Origin: Phanerochaete sordida
Lineage: Eukaryota > Basidiomycota > Agaricomycetes > Polyporales > Phanerochaetaceae
DNA length: 64,000 bases
Direction: 5' to 3'
Assembly: GCA_019973155.2 (NCBI GenBank)
Contig: BPQB01000044.1
Location: forward strand, 62,001 to 126,000
Position numbers and translations under genes: made by a program. The notes beneath the pieces are model-generated. The model saw only the letters and a program-made list of their open reading frames with translations. It did not search any database and was not told where the DNA came from. Shown piece by piece: positions 34,950 to 49,978 of the stretch (position 1 is its first letter; each line of letters opens with the position of its first letter).

Positions 34950-35928
34950 CAGTGGATGGCAGAGTTTGAGGAGAAGACGATGAGGATGATATCACGCGTG
35001 AATTTGAATAAGGCGCGATCGTGATGGGGGCGAATTTGATTGGCTCGCCCGCGTCCGCCCCGCTTTGTGCGCGCCCTGGTCCCTCGTTTCCTGGCCGCAC
35101 ACTTTATCACGGCCGAGGCTATCTGTGGACCTTTGTGGGTGTTCCCTCTGAGTCTGCACCAGCATCGGCCGACTTTACACACCGCGCTATGCTCGCAGCT
35201 CGCGCGCACGCTCAAAGGATAGCATCCCACTCCGCCCCACAATTTCTCTTGGCTGAGCCACGACCGAAATTTGTTGATCACGGGCAAGCGCACGGGGGCC
35301 CAGGCGGCCACCTGCACGCGGCCCGCCGCCACAAAGCCTGCTTCTCGCGCGCCCGCCCAAGCCTTCTCCCGCCGCGCCCGCGCCCGCCCATCGCCGTCAC
35401 CGGGCCTGTCAGTGTGCGTGCGGTCATCACTGCCGCCGCTGCTGACGGTTACCACCCCCGGCTCGGCCAGTTGCTGTGTTGTCTCACTGCGCGCGGGTGC
35501 CATCTCTACCAGACATACAGCTGCCGACTCGGTGGTGGCGCGGTCGAACTGAAATATGCAGACGACTGTTCCGTCAGCGGGTGCTTCGCAGGGTGCCCGA
35601 GTGATGGGCAGCGAGGATAGCCGTTTGAGCGGAGATGACGTGCAGGACAGCGACGACGGCAGGGCTGCATGGGACGCATCCGCCGGGGCCGTGGTGGACC
35701 GCGGGTGTATGCGCGGTGCCAGGGGGAGCGCCCTCATTGATTGGGAGGGCGGCGCCAAACAGGGCCAAACAGAGTCGGAGTTGGCGTGCTGTTGTCGGCT
35801 GTGTGAACGGGAGCTCTGGCTGCAGCGAGCACCTATACAACCTTCCTCCCGACCCGCCCAGACACTCTTTCCCACTCTCCCTCGTCCATCACGCTGTCCT
35901 CGCCGCCCCCCGCCCCGTCCCCAACGCC
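34950..35928. other. Intergenic region and CDC24 leader, no gene seen
   Basis: This stretch lies between the upstream element and the CDC24 start codon. Overlapping long ORFs on both strands reflect high GC content. The last 100 bases are C-rich, as expected for a promoter or leader. Confidence 0.4.
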
Positions 35929-38900
35929 ATGACGTCCGTCGCCGGGCGCAAAAAGTCCATCATCTCCTCCGCAGGGCCCTCGGCCATCGACCTCCCCGTC
36001 CCCAACAACACCGCCCTCAACAAGGCCGCGTCCCAGTCCACCTCCCTCTACCAGCAATGCTCCGCCCTCCGCACACGCTTGATGCGCGTGCACGACTTTT
36101 CAGCCTTCTTCTCCCTCTCAGCCAGCCCTGAGTCCTCCTCCGCCCGTCGCTCGACCGACCCCGTCACCCAGCTCTGGGACTGCTTCGCTTTGGGCGTCCC
36201 CCTCTGCCACCTCTTCAACCTCCTCCCGGATGTCTCCCCCATCCCCGTCGACACCGCCTCCTTCGACCCCACAAACGAGCGCACGAGGAAGCGCGCGATC
36301 GCACAGTTCGCCATGGGCCTCAAGCAGCTCGAGGGCACCGGCACCTTCACGGTGACCGACCTGTGGGACCGCGGCTCGACAGACGGCTTCGTAAAGGTGC
36401 GTACACGTCTTTCCAGGGGTCGCGCGCCCCGCAGCTCACGCGGGACAGGTCGTCAACATCGTCACCACCGTCGTCGACATGCTGCCCGACGAGGCCTACA
36501 TCGACGACATGTCCGCGTCGCCCACGCTCTGCTCCCCCAAGGACTCGAGCGACTCGCTGCCCACGGACATGTTCTGCGCGGGATCAAACGACTACCCGGG
36601 TTGCCAGGTCGTGACAGAGCTTATTCACACGGAACGCAAGTATGTGCAGGATCTGGAAACGATGCAGGTGCGTTGCCATCCTCCTCGGAGCACGGACCAG
36701 CGTGTTCTGACCCGGCACACACAACAGGAATACGCAACGACTGCAATCCAGACAAACACCATTGATCAGGACACCATCCATCTGTTGTTCCCAAACCTCA
36801 ACAAACTGCTCAACTTTCAGCGCAAGTTCCTCATCAAGCTCGAGAGCATATGGGAGCTGCCTTGGAACGAACGGCAATGGGGCCAGCCCTTCACCGAATT
36901 CGTGCGTGCATGCTTCCAATCAGCCCGCCCGAGCTAGTGCTGATTCCAGTCGGCTCATTGTTTTCTGGGCGCTATTGTGTCTGTCTCCCTGCATTCCTCT
37001 CGACATTGACGGCGACACCGACAATAGGAGAACGAGTTTATCGTCTATGAGCCTTATTGTGCAAACTACACCTCGGCGAGCGAGATCATGCTGCAGGAGG
37101 AACACCATCTCTCGGTGAGCGCAACCGACCCAGGCTCCCGCGCCTATGACTAACCGCAGGCGCCCGCTCCGCGTGTCACGCTTTGCAGGCTCTGGACCAC
37201 ATCCTGAACGTCAAGTCGGAGTTGCCGGCGTTTCTCATCAAGCCTGTGCAGCGCATTTGCAAGTATCCCCTCTTGCTCGAGGTGCGTTTCGCTTCAGGTG
37301 CTGCGCCCGGCAGGCTGATACAGATCCACCATCGCAGAGCTTGGTCAAAGTCCTGAAAGGCAAGGATGAATATCCCCATACTGAGGAGCTCAAGCAGGGG
37401 GTTGCCGCAGCCAAGCGGATCACGGACATGATAAACGAAGCGCAGCGTCGCGCTGAGAACGTTGCTACCGTGAAGAACCTCGAGGGCCGCGTAGAAGACT
37501 GGAAGGGCCATCATATTTCCAACTTCGGCACTCTCCTTCTCGACGACGTCTTCACGGTAACCAAGTCCGATATGGACCGCGAGTACCACGTTTTCCTCTT
37601 CGAGAAGATCATACTCTGCTGCAAGGAGTACGTCCCCCAAGGGCCAAACGCGAAGAAGGTCAACAAGACGAACTCCATCTTGAAAAAACAAGGCGCGCCT
37701 GCACCACTGAACATCCCTAGTGGTGCAAACGGCAAGAAGAAGAACTCGCCGCTTCTCTTGAAGGGTCGGATCTTCTTGAACAATGTCACAAGCGCAGTGC
37801 CGAAAGTGAATGCAGGTTCGTAGACGCGGTGTTCCCACCGCCATATGTCCGCTGATCTGATCTCTTGCAGGTACATACTCACTTGCGGTATACTGGAAAG
37901 GTGATGACGACCTGGAGTACTTCACGCTCCGCTGCCGCAATGAGGAGCAGCTGCGACACTGGGAGAACCAGCTCAACCGCCTGATCCAGGAGGTCGCTGC
38001 CCGCCGAACGTCTGAGGGACGGAACATGCACGCGCGTTTCACGCAGATGGCGAACAGTACGAGTCCGGCGCCTTCCTCGCGCCAAAACGGCTACCCCAGT
38101 GACAGGACGTTCTCTATCGTCTCGAGCGCGACATCACTATCATCCAGCAGCGCGGCGATGTCACAGTTCCCGCCACCGTCAAGCGGCGCCCGCGGACGCT
38201 TTGGTTCGATGCCAGAAGACGGAGTGTCCAACGGTCCGCAAGGATACCCACCATACGACGGCTTCGATGCGGACGGAGACGACGACTACGAGGACTACCC
38301 CGTCACGTCAAGCATGCCGACGTCAGGGCGAGCGACGCCTCTGGGTGGGCGCGTGCGCAGCTCAGCGTCGCCACTGCCTCCTCACGGATACTCACCGGCC
38401 ATGCCAACACCACGGCCGGCATCAAGTAGGAGCAGCCAGGGCGGCGACTTTGCACAGCGACCGGCACTGCGGAGCCAGTTCAGCTCGAACCGGCTCCGCG
38501 CGCAGTACGACCGGCCGGAGTCGCGGACAGGCGGACCCAGTCCACAGCCTCCGTCGTTCCCGGTGCAGCGGTCACGAAGTGCAAGCCAGCCGAGCGCATA
38601 CGTCCCGCGGCAGGCGCCGCCGCCGCTCCCGACGTCAACGCCGTGGACGGGGCACCCGCCGCACGTGAACGGGGAGAGCAAGCGGGGGAGCGGCTCGAGC
38701 CAGTCGACAGGGGACAACAGCTCGGACTACTCGCCGAACAGCTCGCCGATCACGCCGTTCGGGTCGAGCGACACGTCGCTGTCGGGGATGACGGGCGTGA
38801 GCGCGCGGTCGCACCACGACAAGGTGCTGCAGAGCGCGACGGAGCAGCTCGAGCTCGCGGTGCCCGTGAAGGTGAAGGTGCACTTCCACGAGGACATCTT

Positions 38901-39117
38901 CGTCATCCAGGTCCCGCGCGCGACCGAGTACGAGGAGCTCGTCGAGCGCGTCGGGCGCAAGATCCGCCTGTGCGGGCCCCGCCGCGACGACGGCCCGCTG
39001 CGCGTGAAGTACAAGGACGAGGACGGCGACCTCGTGTCGCTCGGCTCGACCGAGGACGTCCAGATGGCGTTCGAGGCGTTCCGGCCGGGCAGCCAGGTCA
39101 CGCTCTACGTGCAATGA
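35929..39117 (+). CDS. CDC24: Cdc24 Rho guanine-nucleotide exchange factor
   Basis: Cdc24 activates Cdc42 to set cell polarity. The N-terminal Cdc24 calponin-homology domain runs from LYQQCSALRTRLMRVHDFSAFF through DPVTQLWDCFALGVPLCHLFNLL to RAIAQFAMGLKQLEGTGTFTV. The DH domain begins at VVTELIHTERKYVQDLETM and includes LPAFLIKPVQRICKYPLLLE, the catalytic helix signature. A PH domain follows (FGTLLLDDVFTV, YHVFLFEKIILCCKEY). After a Ser/Pro-rich linker, a PB1 domain closes the protein (VKVKVHFHEDIFVIQV to VSLGSTEDVQMAF), which in yeast binds the scaffold Bem1. All domains are in the canonical order and look complete. About eight introns are needed. Confidence 0.92.
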
Positions 39118-41329
39118 GCGTGCGCCCGCGCGCCCCGCCCCGCCCTTGTCCGTCGCCACGCCCCCTGCTGACCCCCGCAACTATCATTATACGGACCCCC
39201 GCCTACTACACCCGCACGCTCGTTTTCGCCCCGCGCCCGTCTCTCGCTTCTCGCCTGTATTACGACCCCGCCCACGACCCCGGTACCCTAGCTCCCTCGC
39301 ATTAACACCACACCACGCTCGTTTGCGCCCCTTCGCGCGCGCCCGATATCCCTTCTCTGCGCGCAGCGCGCCCCGCGCGCGCGCCGCCCGTTCTTCTTCC
39401 TTTTCAGCGCTCTGTTCTCTCCTGTGTGTCTTGGCCGCCCACGCGGGCATGGAAGGTACTGTTCGTCGCCCCCCGTAATGTTTCGTACTGTGTATCTCTT
39501 AGAGGCGTTGCAGTCTTGCTTTAGGCAGCGGTCTTTCAATGGAAGCTATCCTTATTTTATCCGCGTCTCTCTGCTCCGTGCACTGCTCGTGTGACTGCCC
39601 AGCCCAGCCGCGCCGTCGCGACGCGCGTGGGCGCCGTTGGCAGGGCGGGCGGCCTGGCGACCGCGCGTGGCCCCGCGTATCGCCGCGCCGCGCGCGAAGT
39701 CCCGTGTCTGGAATTCCGTCGACGAAGCGGCGTGGACGGATTTCCGCTCAGACCTGCTCGAACTCAATGAGGCACGGCATCGCCCGCGCGCGTGTTCCGC
39801 GCGTGCAGCGTCTGTGTCCATTCGACAGCTTCGCCGAGGGCTCTCCTGGCCACGGGAGGGCGTCGCCTGGGAGGCCGGCGACGCATGCGACGCAGCGCGA
39901 CAACGGGAGAGCCCGTTGCGGACGCCGCTGCGGCTTCTGCGTGGGCGCGCATGGGAGCCCGGCGTGCGCGTGCTCAGCTGCAGAGGCGCAGCTCTATCAA
40001 GGGTCTGCCCAGGGTCCCTGGCTGATCATGCCTGGGCCCGCGGACGCGTGCGTCGCGTGGGCGCAGGAGAGCACAGCGCGGCGGGGTGTGAGTGCGGTGC
40101 TGACGGCGTGCGGGTGTGGCTGTCAGGTGAGTGCGCTTTGCCCGCTGCAGGCGTGTTCGGAGGTGCTCATGCGAGTCTAAGCTCACAGGTGCGCGGTGCG
40201 CGCGAGTGCGGCCGACGTCGCGCGACGCTGCACCGAGGGCAACGCTGCACGGCTGCGTTCCACGCCTGTCGCGTCGCCATATGCCTGCGCCCGCGGGCGT
40301 GATGCCTATCAGGATGCTATCAGCGTCGCTATCAGGGATGCTGTCAATGTCGTAACGGCAGGGCTCGTGAGGCCTGCGTGGGGGCTTGAGGCCTGGCGCG
40401 GCGGCCCGGCTCCGAGGCTACGTGCTGCGTCTCGTGCAGGTGCGTGGTCGGTTGGTGGCGGGATGCACATGGGCGATGAATTTGGTATGACAGTTTCAAC
40501 GATGCGGAGGACATCCAGAGTTGCGTCGGCGTGGCCTACGAGCGTGCCGTCGCGGGGATATGTGGCAACTGCACATGTCTCCGCACAGCCTACGTCCGAC
40601 CGTGGTGCACGTCTGCTTCTCTCTGCACGACGAAGATTTTCGAGCAGGGCGGTGCTCTTCGCAGAGTCGGTGATCTTCTCGACATACGACTGACATCAGG
40701 CTGATCCATCACAGGAGAAGATTGGCTTGCCCACGCCGACGGCAGCCTCGGGAGCGACACGACAGCCGAGCTTCGCGAACAGTGATGTGCTAGGACGCAG
40801 GTCGACGCAGAGCACGAGAAGGGCGATGCGTGTGCTCGCGAAGCCTCTGCGAGCAGAGAGCCGTCACAAACCCGATCTCGGACCGTGATGAGCAGAGAGC
40901 GTCGTCTGAGACTGCTGCATGGCACGTGTGCGTCCTTGTGTTTCCGACATGCGGATCTTTGACCGTATGCAGCAGGTCGAACAACATAGCACTGTGCCGT
41001 CAAACCCACGTAGGTACGTCGGAGAGATGGAGCTGTTCGCACAAACCAGCATCTACCGGTGGTACTGTCATAGCCAGAAGTACAGGGAATACATGCCGCC
41101 TCGCGACTGGCACCTTATCCAACGTCCCCCGCCAGATCCACCTGTAGAGGCATGGGCCCCGCGACGTCTTGGACCTCGCGCCTGGGCTTGTCAGCCGCGA
41201 CCCAGAACGCTCTCTGGGTATTCACATGCTAAGTACTGCCTCTGGGAGGGGAGTGCTTCTGTGCTGGCGATGGCTTCCCTGCCAGCCGTCGAAGAGCCGT
41301 TTAGCTTCGATCGCGCCCCAGCACCTGCC
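39118..41329. other. GC-rich gene-poor region
   Basis: About 2.2 kb hold no recognisable gene. ORFs up to 220 residues exist in several frames at once, with no conserved domain and Arg/Ala-rich composition, as expected from GC-rich non-coding DNA. The CDC24 3' end occupies the start. A short degenerate tandem array with a unit of about 11-12 bases resembling TATCAGGATGC lies near 40307-40350. Confidence 0.4.
40307..40350. repeat. Short degenerate tandem repeat
   Basis: Successive units TATCAGGATGC, TATCAGCGTCGC, TATCAGGGATGC and TGTCAATG occur head to tail. This is a local duplication with no evident function. Confidence 0.4.
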
Positions 41330-42172
41330 TTGTTAGGCAGGAATTGGGCCATTTCGGGCATCGAGCCTCGCGCGAAGCCCAGCTCGCGGCTTCGCGGGCG
41401 ATGCAGCGCCGTGTTTGGCCATTATTTGTAGCGACGGTCAGCCTCTGGGCTGGGTGGGTATAAGAACGGCGGGGCGGGGGCAGACGAGCCCCAGGCCACT
41501 TGAACCCAGGGCACCATCACCCCGGGCAAGTTGGACCGTACCCCCTTCCGTGCGTCCTCCCTCCTCTCCCTCCCTCTCCCCCACTGACGCTCCCCACAGC
41601 GGCCGGAAAACCGGCCTTCTTTTCCCCGCTTCGCCTCCCGAGAGGGGGGACAGCGCCGTCCTGTGCGAAGCCGCTTGATCCCCGGCCGAGCTCGTGTGCC
41701 GCCCACTGCGCGTACCTCGGCGCGCGGAATGCGGCCAGGCGACCCAGTGCGATGCGTGTGCACGCCAGGCTGCGGCAACGCGCCAGGCGGGACGGCCGGC
41801 GGGGGCCCGGGGCGTCGTGTGCACGCGCCGCTCCGTGGCGCTTGGTGTGCCCTTTGCGTGAGTGTGAGCGTGAAAAGCCCCGTCTGTCGTCGCTTGCCCA
41901 AAATATACGGGCTTTGGTCCAAGTGAGGGCAGCCGGTGCCGCCGCGATCATACACAATCATAGGGTCACACTTAGCTTAGCATCTCTAGTCTAGTCTTAG
42001 TTAGAGTAGTTACTTCTCGAGGGGAGGGCGGCCGCCCTTGACGGGGCGGCTGTCCTGGCGCGGACCTTTTCGTGGTCCCTTGGGATAAGTAGCTCGCGAG
42101 TCATTGACTCGCGGGTGAAACCAACACGCGCCTTAATCTTGTCAATAAACATGTCTTTCTATCCTCATAACA
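41330..42172 (+). mobile_element. Probable solo LTR of a retrotransposon
   Basis: The segment starts with (T)TGTTAGG and ends CATAACA, giving the inverted TGTTA/TAACA ends typical of LTRs. Flanking bases CTGCC (41325-41329) and CTGCA (42173-42177) match at four of five positions as a target duplication. Inside are a TATA-like GTATAAG near 41459 and a poly(A) signal AATAAA at 42144-42149, in the order expected for U3-R-U5. No gag-pol sequence or second LTR is in the window. Assignment rests on structure only. Confidence 0.45.
42095..42113. repeat. Perfect palindrome with Gcn4/AP-1-type half sites
   Basis: CGCGAGTCA and TGACTCGCG form nine-base arms around a single T. TGACTC is the core of bZIP (Gcn4/AP-1) binding sites. 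It lies within the proposed LTR, downstream of its TATA-like sequence. Confidence 0.4.
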
Positions 42173-42521
42173 CTGCAGAGTGATCTCAAACAGTATTGTT
42201 CTGAGCTGGTGCGCCTTGATACTGTACGGTGCGGGGGCTGACACTGTCACGCTCCCCCGCTGCCTCTTCGACGCGCCTCGCCCCGCCGACCGCTGACTCG
42301 TGTTGATACATTGATGCTGTATATAATGTGCAGCGACGCGACGTGATTTAGAGTGCGACGTACCTTAGTCGGTGCGGCCGGTCTGCGCCAGCCGAACATA
42401 CAAGCCCAAGGAAACTGCATTGCACACTCTACAAATACAACAAGATGGACGCGGTCGCGGGGGTATCACTATGCAGGGCTACACGGATATAATCATGGAT
42501 GAAGCACGCTCCTGGGGGCGT
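42173..42521. other. SMC3 3' flank, no gene seen
   Basis: This stretch lies between the LTR end and the SMC3 stop codon. Nothing coding was seen. Confidence 0.35.
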
Positions 42522-46711
<4,190 letters not shown>

Positions 46712-47070
46712 TTTCGCCTCCTAGCGGCCTGAGCAACTCTAGGAAGAATGTGCCGACTCGTACGACGGCAAGACGCCGCTCTGGCCTCTGGTTAAAGTGA
46801 TACGCGGCGACCGACCGCAAAAGGGAGAAGAGAAATGAGCCTGTGGTCTGAGCTCGCAGTGGGCGGAATGAACCAGGCGTGACGGCTCGACGCGCTCATC
46901 ATCGCGTGTGTCACGTGCGTCACTGAACACGATGCCGGGCGCTTGTTTATCCGCCGCCGCTTGCGCTGAGCCTCCACGGGGCACGACCTCCCATTATTTC
47001 ACCCATTTCACGCACATCTCCCACCCTTTCCCCTCTAGGTTGCGAAACGACGAAGAACTTATCTTGAACA
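46712..47070. promoter_or_regulatory. Shared SMC3 / TAPT1-like divergent promoter region
   Basis: The two start codons face away from each other across 359 bases, so both promoters must lie here or overlap the leaders. I found no exact ACGCGT box in it, only near matches such as GACGCGCT around 46888. A TCACGTGC sequence lies near 46911. Confidence 0.4.
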
Positions 47071-49584
47071 ATGCCACCGTCTTCTTCTCGCTCCCCTCGG
47101 CGCAAGGGCGTCAGGAGATATCTGTCCGCCACAGGAACACGCTGGAGCGGACGAGCTCCTTCGACATCCAAGCGTCGGCGGGGCTCTTTCACGAGCTCAA
47201 GTCACTTTACACCGCCTCGCACACCAGATGAACTCTCCGATGACGATGAACTCGACGAGGGCATACATCTTGACGATGCAGCTTCGGTGGTCTCTCATCC
47301 CGAGACATTCGATGCTCTACTGGATGACGATCGCGAGCTCCCACTGGCATATGCCTCCCTTCCTGCCACACCGATTTCATCGTCTCCCAGACCACATATC
47401 TCCCAGCCACGTCTGACAGCCCCCAACTTCCTCCCTGAACGCGAGCTGGTGCAACCTCCGCCAGCTCGTGAGGAACGCGCTCCTCGAGAAGACACACCGC
47501 CTTTCTCAATATGGGACTACCTTCGCGAGGAGCTACTGGCGACAGACTTTGACTCGCACCAGGAGCTTAAATGGGAGCGTGTGGGCAACTTCCTAAGTAT
47601 GCCGGTTGCGATTGAGAAGGTACGTGGTCGATTCTATAGCCCTTGGCCGTGCTAAAGCGAGAGTTACAGATCATGCTGTTTGGCTTCGTAGTTTGCCTCG
47701 ACTCGTTCTTGTATACCTTCACAATTCTTCCCATCCGCTTTGTCCTCGCTTTCAGCCGCCTCCTCGTAAACACCGTTACGCCCTCCGCGCCACCACTACC
47801 CGCATCGCAGAAGGCGGATATTATCCGTGCTCTGTTACTGGTCATCTCAATTATCATCCTCGCACCTCTAACAGACGCGAGTATGATATACCACAGCATT
47901 CGTGGCCAAGACACCATCAAACTGTATGTCATTTTCAACGCACTCGAAGTACGCGTTACTTCCATTCACGTTTTAGCGCATATAAGCGCGTCTCTACGCA
48001 AACTGACTACTTATTGCGTAGATCGCAGACAGGCTCTGTGGTTCGATAGGACAAGACATCTTAGACTGCCTGTTCTCGCGTTCAACGCTACAGGTTATAT
48101 CACATCGCAAGCGGCCTAGCTCCGAAACACTGAAGCCCTTCTTTTACTTCATCCTAGCTCTTGTTTACATTGGTAAGCGTGTCGCACACGGGCCAGCGTA
48201 CATAAGCTGAACCTCATGATAGTGTCGCATACGCTCGTCATGATCTACCAAATGATCTCTTTGAATGTTGCCGTTAACTCGTATGACCACGCACTACTCA
48301 CTCTGCTGGTATCAAACCAGTTCGTCGAGATCAAGGGAAGCGTATTCAAAAAGTTTGAGAAGGATAACCTCTTCCAGATAACCTGCGCAGGTCATTATCG
48401 CTATGTTCTGCATTCGCTGGCCATCCAAATGCTGACCTACGCTTAGACATCGTTGAGAGGTTTACTCTTGCGCTGATGCTCGTCGTGGTCGCCTTCCGGA
48501 ACCTCATTGAGCTCAATGGGTCGTCATTCAACTTCAGTGAAGGCTTCGCGCTCCCCAAAAGCTTTGGATGGTTCCGCGGAGACAACGTTCTGTGGACAAT
48601 CTCCTACGTGCGTTTCAGCTATATCACAAATAGGATGCGCCAATAGCTCAACTTGATGCAGCCTGTGATGACGGTCATGGTCTCTGAAACGCTCGTGGAC
48701 TGGTTGAAGCACGCGTTCATAACGAAGTTCAATCACATTCGCCCAAGTGTCTATGAACGCTATACCGACGTGCTTTGCCGCGACTTAGCTAGCGCAAGCA
48801 GCGTCGGCAGGCGTGATGCTGCTAGGAAGGTGTGCATCTCTCTTCATGCACGTCTGGGAGGCCTGGCTAAGCAGCATTCGATGTCTAGCACAGTTACGTC
48901 GACCAGTCCCCATTGGTTGCCCGGAGGCTGGGCTTTGCTTCTATGCCTCTCGCCGTGCTTGCGATCCTCGTCGGCAGCCAGTCTATCCTCCTCCTCATCT
49001 CCATGCACGCCGACGACACGTCGCCTATCGTCTCCTTCATCTCGACCGTCAGCTCGCCCTCCGCGCTCTTCCACGCCGTGCTCTCCTCCCTCACCTCCTC
49101 CTCGCACGCCCTCGCCGCGCTGCTCGCCTCGCCCGCGTCGATCCCACCCGCGCTGCACGCCGTGGCGCATCGCGCGCTCGCGGCGCTGGCGACGCCGGAC
49201 GCGGCGAACATGCTCAAGTGGGCCGTGCTCGCGGCGCTCTTCTGGCTGACGTCCGTGCTCGTGAAGATCGTGCTGGGCATGAACCTGCTCAGCTACGCGA
49301 CGCGGCGGCGCGCGGGCATGGACGCGCGCGCGGCCGCGGACGCCGTGAACGACTTCGGGCGCGACCCGATCGGCGAGGGCCGCGAGGAGCAGCAGTACAA
49401 CAGGGAGCTCAAGAACATCTTCTCCGACCGGCGCGACGACGCGACGCCCGTGGCCGACATCGGTGAGCAGACGGCGGGCGAGAAGAAGGGGAAGGAGCAG
49501 AAGGAAGGCGGTGGAGGAGGCGGAAAGAAGAGGCTGCCTCTAGAGGAGATCACACGGTATACGATGGTCAAGAGGATATGGTGA
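47071..49584 (+). CDS. TAPT1/EMP65-type multi-span membrane protein
   Basis: The exons assemble into a TAPT1-family (Pfam DUF747-type) protein. After a disordered acidic head comes the family entry segment FSIWDYLREELLATDFD, then WERVGNFLSMPVAIEK, LDSFLYTFTILPIRF, LLVISIIILAPLTDASMIYHSIRGQDTIKLYVIFNALEIAD in two exons, and RLCGSIGQDILDCLF. The block NVAVNSYDHALLTLLVSNQFVEIKGSVFKK is highly conserved in the family. Later are FVVSETLVDWLKHAFITKFNHI and several more membrane spans. Yeast Emp65 is an ER membrane protein acting with Slp1 in folding quality control, so an ER location is inferred. The extreme C-terminus has a Gly-rich and Lys-rich tail. Confidence 0.88.
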
Positions 49585-49978
49585 AGACATGTTCGAGCAT
49601 AGACGATCGTCGATACTTGCTTGGAATAGAGGCGGTACTCAGGAGATATGACCGCACGATTATTGGGTGGTATCAAGCATATATTGGACACAGGCATACG
49701 AACATAGGCGTTAGCATACAACATAAATTAGGAAAATGCACGAGTTGGTATGTAGTGTGCTTGTGAGGGTATAGAAGTTCTCTCGAGGGCCAGAGTCTAT
49801 GGGCATACTCGGTCCATCTAGTCGTCTATCCATGGAGTATCTTGTGGGGGCCGCCAGAAAGAGGTGCACGGAGAACCAGTTGGATGTCACAGCTTTCGCG
49901 TCGAGGGGCTCAAGTGCCAAAGATGAGGTATCGCCAGAGTGCCACCAGTAGAAGCCCAAGTGGATCGCGCCGCATCGT
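49585..49978. other. Convergent spacer, no gene seen
   Basis: This spacer lies between the TAPT1-like stop and the stop of the disordered protein gene. It is AT-richer and presumably contains both 3' ends. Confidence 0.4.

Noticed and set aside
39539..40302. Overlapping ORFs of over 200 residues in the GC-rich tract
   Set aside because: Several frames are open simultaneously, the composition is Arg/Ala-rich, and no domain or intron logic is present.
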